From: Stenotrophomonas terrae
Lineage (GTDB): Bacteria > Pseudomonadota > Gammaproteobacteria > Xanthomonadales > Xanthomonadaceae
Direction: 5' to 3'
Length of the DNA: 64,000 nt
Assembly (NCBI RefSeq): GCF_001431465.1
Contig: NZ_LDJJ01000017.1
Span: 62,001 to 126,000 of the forward strand
This document shows positions 1 through 18,047 of the stretch, piece by piece. How positions within the stretch are numbered: the first letter of the stretch is position 1; every line of letters starts with the position of its first letter. The position numbers and the translations under genes are program-made. The notes under the pieces are model-generated. The model made no database searches. It was not told where the DNA came from and saw only the letters and a program-made list of their open reading frames with translations.

Positions 1-1
1 G

Positions 2-1612
2 GAACTGTGCCCGCAGCTGGATATCAGCATCCCGGTGGGCAAGGACTCGCTGTCGATGCAGGCGCAGTGGCAGGCCGATGGCCAGGCCGAAAAGTCGGTT
101 TCGCCGGTGTCGCTGGTGATCACCGCTTTCGCGCCGGTCAGCGATGCCCGCCAGCAGCTGACCCCGCTGCTCGACCGCGAAACCGAAAGCGAGTTGTGGC
201 TGATTGGTCTGGGCGCTGGCAAGCAGCGTCTGGGCGGCTCGATCCTGGCGCAGACCCAGGCCGATCACAGCGCGCTGCCGGCGTTTGCCGGTGAAGTGCC
301 CGACCTGGACGACCCGCAGCGCCTGCGTGCGTTCTTCGAGTTGATCTGCGATGCGCGCGAGTCCGGCCTGTTGCTGGCTTACCACGACCGCAGCGACGGT
401 GGTGCCTTCGCCGCCCTGTGTGAAATGGCCTTCGCCTCGCGGCTGGGCCTGGACATCGTGCTCGATGCCTGGGGCGATGATCCGTTCCGCAGCCTGTTCA
501 ACGAAGAACTCGGCGCCGTGGTGCAGATCGCCAAGGAAGACCGCGCCGCGTTTGCCGACCTGGTCGAACGCCACGCCCTGACCGAGTGCGCACAGCGCAT
601 CGCCCGCCCCACCACCGCACCGACCGTGCGCGTGCAGCTGGGCAGCGACACGCTGGTGGAATGGCGCTGGGAAGAATTGTTCGATGCCTGGTGGTCGGTG
701 ACCCACGCCATGCAGAAGCTGCGTGACAACCCGGATGCGGCCGACCAGGAACGCGCCATTGCCCGCAATTTCAACGCCCCGGGGCTGAAGCCGAAGCTGT
801 CGTTCGACGCGGCCGAGGACGTGGCGGCACCGTTCATTGCGACCGGTGCGCGGCCGAAGGTGGCGATCCTGCGCGAGCAGGGCGTCAACGGCCAGATTGA
901 AATGGCCAACATCTTCGAGCGTGTCGGCTTTGATGCCTACGACGTGCACATGAGCGACCTGATCGAAGGCCGCGTGCAGTTGTCCGACTTCCGCGGCATC
1001 GCCGCCTGTGGCGGCTTCAGCTACGGCGACGTGCTCGGTGCAGGCCGCGGCTGGGCAACCTCCATCCTGGAACGCCCGGCATTGCGTGAGGCCTTTGCGG
1101 CCTTCTTCGCACGCCCGGATACCTTCGCGCTGGGCGTGTGCAACGGTTGCCAGATGATGAGCCAGCTCAAGGACATCATCCCCGGTGCCGAGCACTGGCC
1201 CAAGTTCCTGCGCAATGCCAGCGAGCAGTTCGAAGCGCGCACTGCGCTGCTGGAAATCGTCGAGTCGCCGTCAATCCTGTTGCGTGGCATGGCCGGTTCG
1301 CGCCTGCCGGTGGCGGTGGCACACGGCGAAGGCCGTGCCGAGTTCGACAACGCGGTGGACCAGGCAGCGGCCAGCGTCGCGCTGCGTTACGTCGATGGCG
1401 ACGGCCGCGTGGCCAGCCAGTACCCGCTCAATCCGAACGGCTCGCCTGACGGCATCACCGGCCTGACCAGCAGCGATGGCCGCGTCACCATCCTGATGCC
1501 GCACCCGGAACGCACCCCGCGCAGCGTCAACCTGAGCTGGGCACCGAGCAGTTGGGGCGAAGACTCGCCGTGGCTGCGGATGTTCCGCAACGCAAGAGTA
1601 TGGTGCGGCTGA
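2..1612 (+). CDS. purL: Phosphoribosylformylglycinamidine synthase, C-terminal part (5' end outside window)
   Basis: The reading frame is open from base 2, so this is the 3' end of a longer gene; the visible 536 residues are roughly the last 40% of a large single-chain PurL of about 1300 residues. The enzyme converts FGAR, glutamine and ATP to FGAM in de novo purine synthesis, in the cytoplasm. The first part is the end of the ATP-using synthetase domain (PVGKDSLSM near the window edge). The last ~270 residues are the class I glutamine amidotransferase: GVCNGCQMM holds the nucleophile Cys (codon at 1139), and MPHPERTPRS near the end supplies the His and Glu. A hairpin terminator follows directly. 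The product is a confident call; the true start cannot be seen. Confidence 0.97.
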   Translation, partial: ELCPQLDISIPVGKDSLSMQAQWQADGQAEKSVSPVSLVITAFAPVSDARQQLTPLLDRETESELWLIGLGAGKQRLGGSILAQTQADHSALPAFAGEVPDLDDPQRLRAFFELICDARESGLLLAYHDRSDGGAFAALCEMAFASRLGLDIVLDAWGDDPFRSLFNEELGAVVQIAKEDRAAFADLVERHALTECAQRIARPTTAPTVRVQLGSDTLVEWRWEELFDAWWSVTHAMQKLRDNPDAADQERAIARNFNAPGLKPKLSFDAAEDVAAPFIATGARPKVAILREQGVNGQIEMANIFERVGFDAYDVHMSDLIEGRVQLSDFRGIAACGGFSYGDVLGAGRGWATSILERPALREAFAAFFARPDTFALGVCNGCQMMSQLKDIIPGAEHWPKFLRNASEQFEARTALLEIVESPSILLRGMAGSRLPVAVAHGEGRAEFDNAVDQAAASVALRYVDGDGRVASQYPLNPNGSPDGITGLTSSDGRVTILMPHPERTPRSVNLSWAPSSWGEDSPWLRMFRNARVWCG

Positions 1613-1658
1613 ACAGGCATAAACGTCGAAAGATAGTTTCAGTACATACGAAAACCAA

Positions 1659-1692
1659 GAAGCCCGCAGGCCAACGCCTGCGGGCTTTTTCC
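1659..1692 (+). terminator. Rho-independent terminator of purL
   Basis: A perfect 10-bp stem (AGCCCGCAGG paired with CCTGCGGGCT) with a 6-nt loop is followed by a T run. It lies 47 bases after the purL stop codon. Confidence 0.9.
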
Positions 1693-2004
1693 GTTCTGGA
1701 TTGTGGTTTTTCGAATGGTCCGATACCTGTATCCGGATGTGTGTGGACAGAGTTGTTCGTCATGAAAAAACCAAGATGGGTTTCCCAGAACAGCGCTTTT
1801 TTTCGCTGTAACCGCTGATTTCAGGGGTCAGTAGAAAACTTGACGTTCAAAACACAGCGCTCTGAAACTCGCGCCGCTCTACAGGCACCGCTGCATGTCG
1901 CAGTGAGCTGCCGACGACGGGTGTGAGCCGAGGAGGACGTTGGAATCTAGGGCCCGTCGTTTTGGTGTGATGTGCCATCAATTTGACGCATTGCTGAAGT
2001 GCTT

Positions 2005-2159
2005 GACCTGGCTGGCGTGAGCGGGGACGCCAGCCAGCGCACTCGGCTTTGCTGCAACGCAACTGTTGCGGCTGTCGCCCGGGGAATGATCGAACCGCCC
2101 TGGAAATTTTCTGAAAAGCCTTGGGAAGCCCATGCCGCAAGGTTCGTGGGCTTTTTTTG
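2005..2159 (+). ncRNA. Candidate structured small RNA ending in a terminator
   Basis: Three consecutive hairpins lie in one non-coding stretch: a perfect 11-bp stem (arms 2008-2018 and 2027-2037), an 8-bp stem with one GU pair (arms 2051-2058 and 2065-2072), and a terminator-like stem (2127-2134 with 2145-2152, one GU pair) followed by seven Ts. A terminator this far after purL's own terminator needs a separate transcript. I could not find a clear promoter, so the 5' end is a guess, and I recognise no known RNA family. Confidence 0.35.
2127..2158 (+). terminator. Second rho-independent terminator in the purL-adhesin gap
   Basis: The stem AGCCCATG / CGTGGGCT (one GU pair) is followed by TTTTTTTG. 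It is well separated from the purL terminator and points to an independent short transcript, or insulates the adhesin promoter. Confidence 0.7.
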
Positions 2160-2243
2160 TTTGCTTCGGCGGTGCCTGGCCTGCCGGGGTGCCCGGTAGT
2201 GCCGAGAGGCCTAGGCAACTGTTTCAGAAGAAATTTTTTGCAA

Positions 2244-2281
2244 AATCTCATCGATTTGAGAGATTTGTGAAGTTCCTCTCA
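2244..2281. promoter_or_regulatory. Overlapping dyad operators, including a weak CRP/Clp-like site
   Basis: TCTCA-N6-TGAGA is a perfect inverted repeat (2246-2261). It overlaps a larger AAATCTC...GAGATTT dyad. Immediately after it, TGTGA-N6-TCTCA (2266-2281) matches 9 of 10 conserved positions of the CRP/Clp consensus. The site is about 250 bp upstream of the giant adhesin gene in AT-rich DNA. Functional assignment is inference. Confidence 0.35.
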
Positions 2282-2522
2282 TAACGTCACTTTTTAGCCA
2301 AAAGTTTGACGAATCATGAATCGTCGATTAAGACTCCATCCATCCCGTAGTCGCCCGACAGGTATGGAACCAGGGGGGTAGACCGCGACAGGCGTGAGCC
2401 TCACGTGCCCAGCTGTACCGGGACCGGGACCACAACACCACAGGGGGATCGTTGGGCGCGTACCGCTCATCGATGGCGCGTTTATGCAAGGAAAAAACCC
2501 GTCCACTTGAGGAGCAGCAGCG

Positions 2523-11927
<9,405 letters not shown>

Positions 11928-11940
11928 GACGATAGTCAGA

Positions 11941-11966
11941 CGCCCCCGCCTGCTGCGGCGGGGGCG
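11941..11966. terminator. GC-rich hairpin after the giant adhesin
   Basis: A perfect 10-bp stem (CGCCCCCGCC / GGCGGGGGCG) with a 6-nt loop starts 13 bases after the stop codon. There is no T run, so it is a terminator or a 3' stabilising hairpin. Confidence 0.5.
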
Positions 11967-12083
11967 GCCAGGTTCATGGTCAGTGGCTGTGCTGCCCCCG
12001 CAGCGCACCCGCTGCGAGCCAGGACGGCGAAGCAGTGCAGCGTTGAGGTTCCATCCCTGTTCCATCAAGACGAGAGATCCGAC

Positions 12084-13967
12084 ATGAAGAAGAAGAACCA
12101 GCTTGGTTTGGCGATTGCCGGTGCCGTACTGTTGACTTCGATCGGCGTGCCCGCCGCATCTGCTGCAGAAATTGGACCTGCAAAAGTAGTTGGCATGAGT
12201 TCGTCCGCTGTGGACAACAGCGGCGGTTATCGGTTCGTGGTCAAGTACCGTGCCGGTGCCAGCGAGCTGCGCGATACCGCAGCCGCCAATCGGGGCCTGG
12301 GTGCAGCGGCATCGCGCGCCGGCCTGGATCGCACCGTCGCCAAGACCGCGCGCGCCGCAGCGCAGCCGGCGGTACAGGCGGCACTGCTGCGCCGCATGGG
12401 CACGCCGGGTTGGACCGTGGTCAAGACTTCGCGCGCGCTCAATGCACAGGAAGCGGCGGATTTCGTCCGCGAGCTGAAGGCCAATCCCGCAGTGGAGAGC
12501 GCCAGCATCGATCGCATGTACCAGCGCATGGTTGATGTAGCGCCTTCAATGACCCCGACCGATCCAAACTATGCGCAGTACCAGTGGAACTTCTTCAATG
12601 CCACCTCCGGCGTGCGTGCACCGCAGGCATGGGATATCTCGCAGGGTGAGGGCGTGGTGGTGGCGGTGATTGATACCGGCATCGTGCAGGACAACCCGGA
12701 TCTGCAGAACAACGTCATTCCCGGTTACGACATGATCAGCGACAAGCGCGTTTCGCGCCGCGCCACCGATGATCGGGTTGCCGGTGGCTGGGATCTGGGC
12801 GACTGGATCGAAACCAATTACTGCACCGGCTGGGCAACCAGTGACCCACATCCGGCCGACGTCAGTTCCTGGCACGGCAGCCACGTGTCCGGCACGGTCG
12901 CCCAGGAGACCAACAACGGCAAGGGTCTGGCGGGCCTGGCCTACAAGGCCAAGGTGATGCCAATCCGCGTGCTCGGTTCCTGCGGCGGCTTTGGTAGCGA
13001 CATCTCCGACGGTATCGTCTGGGCCGCAGGTGGCGAGGTGCCGGGGTTGCCGCTCAACACCAATCCTGCCGAAGTGATCAACATGAGCCTGGGCAGTGGT
13101 TCCCCCTCGAGCTGTCCGACCGAATACCAGGAGGCGATTGACCTGGCCAACAGCAAGGGCGCCATCGTGGTGGTGGCTGCCGGCAATGACAATGCCAACG
13201 CAGCCACTTACACGATGTCCTCGTGCAACAACGTGATCAGCGTGGGGGCCACCGGTGTCGCCGGTGGCCGTGCCTACTACTCCAACTATGGTGCGCGCGT
13301 GGACCTGTCTGCGCCGGGCGGTGGTGGCGCCGGTGATGGCAACCCGAATGGCTATATCTGGCAGGTGATTAATGGTGCCGACCAGAGCCCGGAAGCCGGC
13401 AACTGGATCCTGGGCGGCATGGGTGGCACATCGATGGCATCGCCACATGTTGCGGCTGCGGTAGCCATGGTGCAGAGCGTTGTCGACACGCCGTTGACCC
13501 TGAACCAGATGCGCGACCTGCTCAAGAGCACCGCCACGCCGTTCCCGGTGGCGATCCCGGCCTCAACCCCGATCGGCGCCGGCATCCTCAACATCAATGC
13601 CGCCTTGGTGAAGGCGACCGAGCCGCCCTGCGATCCGAATGTCGAGCAATGTGGCCCGGATGCAACACCGCTGGTCAACAAGGTTGCAGTGACCGGCCTT
13701 GCTGGCAGCGGCGGCAGCGAAGTGGTGTACAGCTTCGAAGCCGAAGCCGGCAAGGTACTGACCTTCATGACCTACGGCGGCAGCGGTGACGTCTCGATGT
13801 ACGTCAGCTTCAACGCCGTGCCGAGCGCCAGCCAGTCCGATGCCAAGTCCACCCGTGCTGGCAACAGCGAGACGGTGCGCTTCAACAAAGCCCAGGCCGG
13901 TACTTACTACGTCACCCTGGTGGGAGCCAGCTCCTACAGCGGCGTGAGTCTGGTTGCACGCCAGTAA
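12084..13967 (+). CDS. Secreted subtilisin-like serine protease (S8) with PPC domain
   Basis: A 627-residue extracellular protease. I place the start at ATG 12084, because MKKKNQLGLAIAGAVLLTS begins a typical Sec signal peptide ending at ASAA near residue 28; a longer open frame reaches back to 11976 but lacks such a start. A propeptide (~29-150) is followed by the S8 catalytic domain with Asp197 (VIDTG), His264 (HGSHVSG) and Ser450 (GTSMASPH). The last ~90 residues (after about 535) resemble a pre-peptidase C-terminal (PPC) domain. It sits just upstream of the type II secretion operon and is a likely substrate of it. Family members such as the StmPr proteases of S. maltophilia degrade host and matrix proteins; that link is by family only. 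Confidence 0.93.
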   Translation: MKKKNQLGLAIAGAVLLTSIGVPAASAAEIGPAKVVGMSSSAVDNSGGYRFVVKYRAGASELRDTAAANRGLGAAASRAGLDRTVAKTARAAAQPAVQAALLRRMGTPGWTVVKTSRALNAQEAADFVRELKANPAVESASIDRMYQRMVDVAPSMTPTDPNYAQYQWNFFNATSGVRAPQAWDISQGEGVVVAVIDTGIVQDNPDLQNNVIPGYDMISDKRVSRRATDDRVAGGWDLGDWIETNYCTGWATSDPHPADVSSWHGSHVSGTVAQETNNGKGLAGLAYKAKVMPIRVLGSCGGFGSDISDGIVWAAGGEVPGLPLNTNPAEVINMSLGSGSPSSCPTEYQEAIDLANSKGAIVVVAAGNDNANAATYTMSSCNNVISVGATGVAGGRAYYSNYGARVDLSAPGGGGAGDGNPNGYIWQVINGADQSPEAGNWILGGMGGTSMASPHVAAAVAMVQSVVDTPLTLNQMRDLLKSTATPFPVAIPASTPIGAGILNINAALVKATEPPCDPNVEQCGPDATPLVNKVAVTGLAGSGGSEVVYSFEAEAGKVLTFMTYGGSGDVSMYVSFNAVPSASQSDAKSTRAGNSETVRFNKAQAGTYYVTLVGASSYSGVSLVARQ

Positions 13968-13990
13968 TTCTGACCGTTGCATCCACTTGG

Positions 13991-14018
13991 AACCCCGGCA
14001 TTGCCGGGGTTCTTTTTG
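13991..14018 (+). terminator. Rho-independent terminator of the protease gene
   Basis: The 9-bp stem AACCCCGGC / GCCGGGGTT with a 3-nt loop is followed by CTTTTTG. It separates the protease from the secretion operon. Confidence 0.85.
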
Positions 14019-14090
14019 CATGGAATGCGTGTTCATGTGCACGTCCTGACAGCATGAACTGTTAAAGTTCGGCCAACACAGGAGGATTGC

Positions 14091-15818
14091 GTGAACGCGG
14101 TAGCCCACGACACCCAACTTGCGCCATCCCCTGCCGAGCTTGTCATCAACGAGCTGCTGGCTCAGGGCCGGCTGAAAGAGGCCGATCTGCAACGCGCCCG
14201 CCAGTTGCAGCGCGAGTCCGGCGGCGACCTGCTGGTGTTGCTGGCGCGTCTGGGGTTGGTGTCCGAACGCGATCACGCCGAGGCCTGTGCAAAAGTATTG
14301 GGGCTGCGTCTGATCGCAGCACGTGAATTGCCGGAGCACCCGCCCGAGCTGGTGGAAGGTGCCGAGCCGGTGCCGTTGCGTTTCCTCAAACAATTCCTGG
14401 TGCTGCCGCTGGGCGAGCAGCGCGGCCGTATCCTGCTATGGATGGCTGATCCGCAGGATGGCTATGCTTGCGATGCGATTAGTCTGGCCACCGGCTGCGA
14501 CGTCACCCCGGTGGTGGGAGTGCGCAGTGAAGTGGACGAGCTGATCGAGCGCTGGTACGGGCAGGGCCGCAGCGCGATGGGCACCATCCTGGAAACCGCT
14601 GATGGTGAGCTGGCGCCCGTCGATGACATCGAACACTTGCGTGACCAGGCGTCTGAAGCGCCGGTCATCCGCCTGGTCAACCTGTTGATCCAGCGTGCGG
14701 TAGAGCTGCGTGCATCGGACATCCATGTCGAGCCGTTCGAGAGCCGGCTGAAGGTGCGTTACCGCATCGATGGCGTGCTGGTCGATGGCGAAAGCCCGCC
14801 GGTAAATCTCACCGCCGCGGTGATCAGCCGCATCAAGATCATGGCCAAGCTCAATATCGCCGAGCGTCGCTTGCCGCAGGATGGCCGCATCATGCTGCGG
14901 GTGCAGGGCAAGGAGCTGGACCTGCGCGTGAGCAGCATGCCCACCGCGCACGGCGAAAGTGTGGTGATGCGTCTGCTCGACCGCGAAGCGGTGGTGTTTG
15001 ATTTCCAGCGGCTGGGCTTCGACGAGGCGTTCCTGCCGCAGTTCCGCAAAGTGCTGGAACAACCGCACGGCATCCTGCTGGTGACCGGCCCAACAGGTTC
15101 GGGCAAGACCACCACGCTGTACACCGCGTTGAGCCAACTCAACACCGACAAGGTCAAGATCATCACCGTTGAAGACCCGGTCGAATACCAGCTCGAAGGC
15201 ATCAACCAGATCCAGGCCAAGCCGCAGATCGGGCTGGATTTCGCCAACGCCCTGCGCAGCATCGTCCGCCAGGATCCGGACATCATCATGATCGGCGAAA
15301 TGCGCGACCTGGAAACCGCGCGCATCGCCATCCAGTCCGCGCTGACCGGTCACCTGGTGCTGTCCACCCTGCATACCAACAACGCTGCCGGCGGCATCAC
15401 CCGCCTGCTCGACATGGGCGTGGAAGACTACCTGCTCACCTCCACCATCAACGGCATCCTTGCCCAGCGCCTGGTGCGCCGGCTGGAGCCTACGCATGCA
15501 GTGCGCTACCGCGCATCGGATGAGGAGATCGAACGCTTCGGCCTGCGCCGTTTCCAGCCGCAGGGCGATATCCATCTTTACCGCGCGCAGCCATCGGCGC
15601 AGGCACCTACCGGCTACCTCGGCCGCACCACCATCGTTGAATTCCTGGTGATGGATGACAGCCTGCGCAACGCAGTGATGCGCAAGGCCGGCATGGGCGA
15701 GATTGAACAGCTGGCCCGCAAGGCCGGCATGCGCACCATGTACGAGGACGGCATTGCCAAGGCCTTGCGCGGCCAGACAACACTGGAAGAGGTGTTGCGG
15801 GTAACGGAGGACGCATGA
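14091..15818 (+). CDS. xpsE: Type II secretion ATPase XpsE (GspE)
   Basis: A 575-residue cytoplasmic AAA-type ATPase that powers pseudopilus assembly. It starts at GTG 14091, with AGGAGG seven bases upstream. An N-terminal domain that binds the XpsL partner is followed by the ATPase core: Walker A GPTGSGKTT (Lys339), Asp and His boxes, and Walker B IIMIGEMRD. The four-cysteine zinc motif that most GspE proteins carry between the ATPase core and the TGYLGR motif is absent: the segment RRLEPTHAVRYRASDEEIER onward has no Cys. First gene of the xps operon. Confidence 0.96.
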   Translation: MNAVAHDTQLAPSPAELVINELLAQGRLKEADLQRARQLQRESGGDLLVLLARLGLVSERDHAEACAKVLGLRLIAARELPEHPPELVEGAEPVPLRFLKQFLVLPLGEQRGRILLWMADPQDGYACDAISLATGCDVTPVVGVRSEVDELIERWYGQGRSAMGTILETADGELAPVDDIEHLRDQASEAPVIRLVNLLIQRAVELRASDIHVEPFESRLKVRYRIDGVLVDGESPPVNLTAAVISRIKIMAKLNIAERRLPQDGRIMLRVQGKELDLRVSSMPTAHGESVVMRLLDREAVVFDFQRLGFDEAFLPQFRKVLEQPHGILLVTGPTGSGKTTTLYTALSQLNTDKVKIITVEDPVEYQLEGINQIQAKPQIGLDFANALRSIVRQDPDIIMIGEMRDLETARIAIQSALTGHLVLSTLHTNNAAGGITRLLDMGVEDYLLTSTINGILAQRLVRRLEPTHAVRYRASDEEIERFGLRRFQPQGDIHLYRAQPSAQAPTGYLGRTTIVEFLVMDDSLRNAVMRKAGMGEIEQLARKAGMRTMYEDGIAKALRGQTTLEEVLRVTEDA

Positions 15819-15849
15819 GCCATCACCTGCAATTGGACGGACGCCGTTG

Positions 15850-17067
15850 ATGGCGCGCTACCGTTACAAGGCACTGGATGCCCGTGGCGAGTTGTTGCAA
15901 GGGCAGATGGACGCGGCCAGCGAGGCCGAGGTGATCACCCGCCTGCAGGAGCAGGGGCACTTGCCGGTCGAGGCTCGCCCGGCAACCGGTTCGGCCTTTG
16001 AAGGCGGCAGCTGGAAGCAATGGCGGCAGCGTCCATTCGCCGGTGCCACGCTGGTCCAGTTCACCCAACAGCTGGCGACCCTGCTTGGTGCCGGCCAGCC
16101 TTTGGACCGGGCGCTGTCGATCCTGATGGAAACGCCCGAAGACGCCCGTTCGCAACGGGTGATCGCCGATATCCGTGACAGCGTGCGCGGCGGTGCACCG
16201 CTGTCGCAGGCGCTTGAGCGCCAGCATGGTCTGTTCTCGCGTCTGTACGTGAACATGGTGCGTGCCGGTGAGGCCGGCGGCAGCCTGCATGAAACCCTGC
16301 AACGCCTGGCCGATTACCTGGAGCGCAGCCAGGAGTTGAAGGGCAGGGTGATCAACGCCTTGATCTACCCGGCCATCCTGCTGGTGGTGGTGGGCTTGGC
16401 CTTGCTGTTCCTGCTTGGCTACGTGGTGCCGCAGTTCGCCTTGATGTACCAAAGCCTGGACGTCACCTTGCCGTGGTTTACCCGGCTGGTGCTGGAAGCG
16501 GGCCTGCTGGTGCGCAAGGGCTGGCTGGTATTCATCGTGGTGCCGGCCTTGCTGCTGCTGTGGGGCGAGCGCAAGCGCCGTGATCCGGTGTTCCGGCTCG
16601 GCTTTGATACCTGGTTGTTGAAGCGGCCGATGGCCGGTGGGCTGGTGGCCAAGCTCGAAACCGCGCGCCTGGCCCGCACCCTGGGCACCTTGCTGCGCAA
16701 CGGCGTACCGCTGCTGTCTGGCCTGGGCATCGCCCGCAACGTGCTGGGCAACCGCGCCTTGATTGGTGATGTCGGCGAAGCCGCCGAGGCGGTGAAGAAT
16801 GGTGCCGGGCTGGCCTCGTCGCTGGGGCGCGGTGGTCGCTTCCCACGGCTGGCCCTGCAGATGATCCAGGTGGGCGAGGAATCCGGCACGCTGGAAACCA
16901 TGCTGCTGAAAACCGCCGATACCTTCGAGCAGGAAAGCGCCCGTGCCATCGACCGGATGTTGGCGGCGCTGGTGCCGGTGATCACGTTGTTGCTGGCGTC
17001 GGTGGTGGGCATGGTCATCGTTGCGGTGCTGGTGCCCCTGTATGACCTGACCAACGCCATTGGTTAA
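15850..17067 (+). CDS. xpsF: Type II secretion inner-membrane platform protein XpsF (GspF)
   Basis: A 405-residue polytopic protein of the inner-membrane platform that links the ATPase to pseudopilus growth. The start MARYRYKALDARGEL is classical for the family; I use ATG 15850 rather than the in-frame TTG one codon earlier. Two GspF domains are visible, with membrane segments near residues 170-195, 222-238 and 375-400. It follows xpsE by 31 bases in the same operon. Confidence 0.96.
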   Translation: MARYRYKALDARGELLQGQMDAASEAEVITRLQEQGHLPVEARPATGSAFEGGSWKQWRQRPFAGATLVQFTQQLATLLGAGQPLDRALSILMETPEDARSQRVIADIRDSVRGGAPLSQALERQHGLFSRLYVNMVRAGEAGGSLHETLQRLADYLERSQELKGRVINALIYPAILLVVVGLALLFLLGYVVPQFALMYQSLDVTLPWFTRLVLEAGLLVRKGWLVFIVVPALLLLWGERKRRDPVFRLGFDTWLLKRPMAGGLVAKLETARLARTLGTLLRNGVPLLSGLGIARNVLGNRALIGDVGEAAEAVKNGAGLASSLGRGGRFPRLALQMIQVGEESGTLETMLLKTADTFEQESARAIDRMLAALVPVITLLLASVVGMVIVAVLVPLYDLTNAIG

Positions 17068-17100
17068 CCCGTAACTGTCGCAGACAAGGAAACAAAGCTA

Positions 17101-17529
17101 ATGAGGCGAACCCTGAAACAACCGGTATCACGTGCCCGCCAGGCCGGCATGAGCTTGCTGGAAATCATCATCGTCATCGTGCTGATCGGCGCGGTGCTCA
17201 CCCTGGTGGGCAGCCGTGTGCTGGGTGGCGCCGACCGTGGCAAGGCCAACCTGGGCAAGACCCAGATCCAGACCCTGGCCAGCAAGGTGGAGAACTACAA
17301 ACTCGATACCGGCCGCCTGCCGGCCAAGCTGGAAGATCTTTCCAGCCAGCCAAGCGGCGTGGCCGGCTGGCTCGGGCCGTACGCCAAACCGGCCGAGTTC
17401 AACGATCCCTGGGGCAACCCGGTGCAGTACCGCGTGCCGGGTGAAGGGCGTCCGTTCGACCTGCTCAGTCTAGGTGCCGACGGCCAGCCCGGTGGCGAAA
17501 GCTACAACGCCGACATCCGCTACGAATAG
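17101..17529 (+). CDS. xpsG: Type II secretion major pseudopilin XpsG (GspG)
   Basis: A 142-residue major pseudopilin. A basic leader ends at Gly16 and is followed by MSLLEIIIVIVLIG, so prepilin peptidase cleavage gives Met17 at +1 and the invariant Glu at +5. The C-terminal globular part has the GspG pattern DPWGNPVQYRVPG and LGADGQPGG, which forms the calcium site in this family. It polymerises into the periplasmic piston. The prepilin peptidase gene is not in this window. Confidence 0.96.
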   Translation: MRRTLKQPVSRARQAGMSLLEIIIVIVLIGAVLTLVGSRVLGGADRGKANLGKTQIQTLASKVENYKLDTGRLPAKLEDLSSQPSGVAGWLGPYAKPAEFNDPWGNPVQYRVPGEGRPFDLLSLGADGQPGGESYNADIRYE

Positions 17530-17534
17530 GCCTG

Positions 17535-18047
17535 ATGCTGCTGCCGCGCCTCCCGCTTCCGTTCGATGCCACGCGTGTTGTACCTGCACGACGTAAGGCC
17601 ATGCGCGGCATGTCGCTGCTGGAAATGGTGCTGGTGCTGGCCCTGGTCGCCGCACTGGCGATGATGGCGGCAATGGCAATGAACGGCGGCATGGATGGCG
17701 TGCGCCTGCGTTCGGCCGGCAAGACGCTGGCGGCCGAGCTGCGCTATGCGCGCACCCGGGCGATCAGCACCGGCGTTGCCCAGCAGTTTCATATCAATCC
17801 TGGCAACGGCCGCTGGCAGGGCGCAGACGGGCACCATGGTGAGCTGCCGGAAAAGATCAAGGTGCAGTTCACCGGTGCCGGGCAACTGCAGCGCCGCCGC
17901 GACGAAGGCGTCATACGCTTTTTCGAGGATGGTGCGTCCAGCGGTGGGCGCATCGAGCTGCGTTCCGGCAAGGCGGTGTGGCGGATCGATGTGGCCTGGA
18001 TAACCGGCGAAGTAAAAGCCGGCACCCCGCGTGAGAACGCCGGATGA
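17535..18047 (+). CDS. xpsH: Type II secretion minor pseudopilin XpsH (GspH)
   Basis: Minor pseudopilin with the processing site RG|MSLLEMVLVLALVAAL, Glu at +5. Two starts are possible: ATG 17535 (170 residues, five bases after xpsG) or ATG 17601 (148 residues), which gives the short leader MRG preceded by AAGG. I list the longer frame; the shorter one has a more normal leader. GspH sits near the pseudopilus tip. Its 3' end overlaps xpsI by four bases. Confidence 0.88.
   Translation: MLLPRLPLPFDATRVVPARRKAMRGMSLLEMVLVLALVAALAMMAAMAMNGGMDGVRLRSAGKTLAAELRYARTRAISTGVAQQFHINPGNGRWQGADGHHGELPEKIKVQFTGAGQLQRRRDEGVIRFFEDGASSGGRIELRSGKAVWRIDVAWITGEVKAGTPRENAG

Larger units (their letters stand above)
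1613..2522. other. 910-bp non-coding region between purL and the giant adhesin
   Basis: No convincing protein gene lies here; the longest open frames on either strand have no recognisable motif and no ribosome-binding site. The region holds the purL terminator, a run of three hairpins ending in a T-rich tail (about 2005-2159), AT-rich sequence with two overlapping dyad symmetries (2244-2281), and the long leader of the adhesin gene. It is probably mostly regulatory. Confidence 0.6.

Noticed and set aside
1847-2251. 134-codon open frame on the minus strand in the purL-adhesin gap
   Set aside because: Composition is Arg/Pro-rich, there is no start signal or recognisable motif, and it overlaps the plus-strand hairpins and terminator.
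2393-2405. CGTGA-GCC-TCACG dyad upstream of the adhesin as another CRP/Clp site
   Set aside because: The spacer is three bases instead of six, which does not fit binding by a CRP-family dimer.
12546-13448. 300-codon open frame on the minus strand within the protease gene
   Set aside because: It is a shadow of the protease coding frame in GC-rich DNA and has no independent support.
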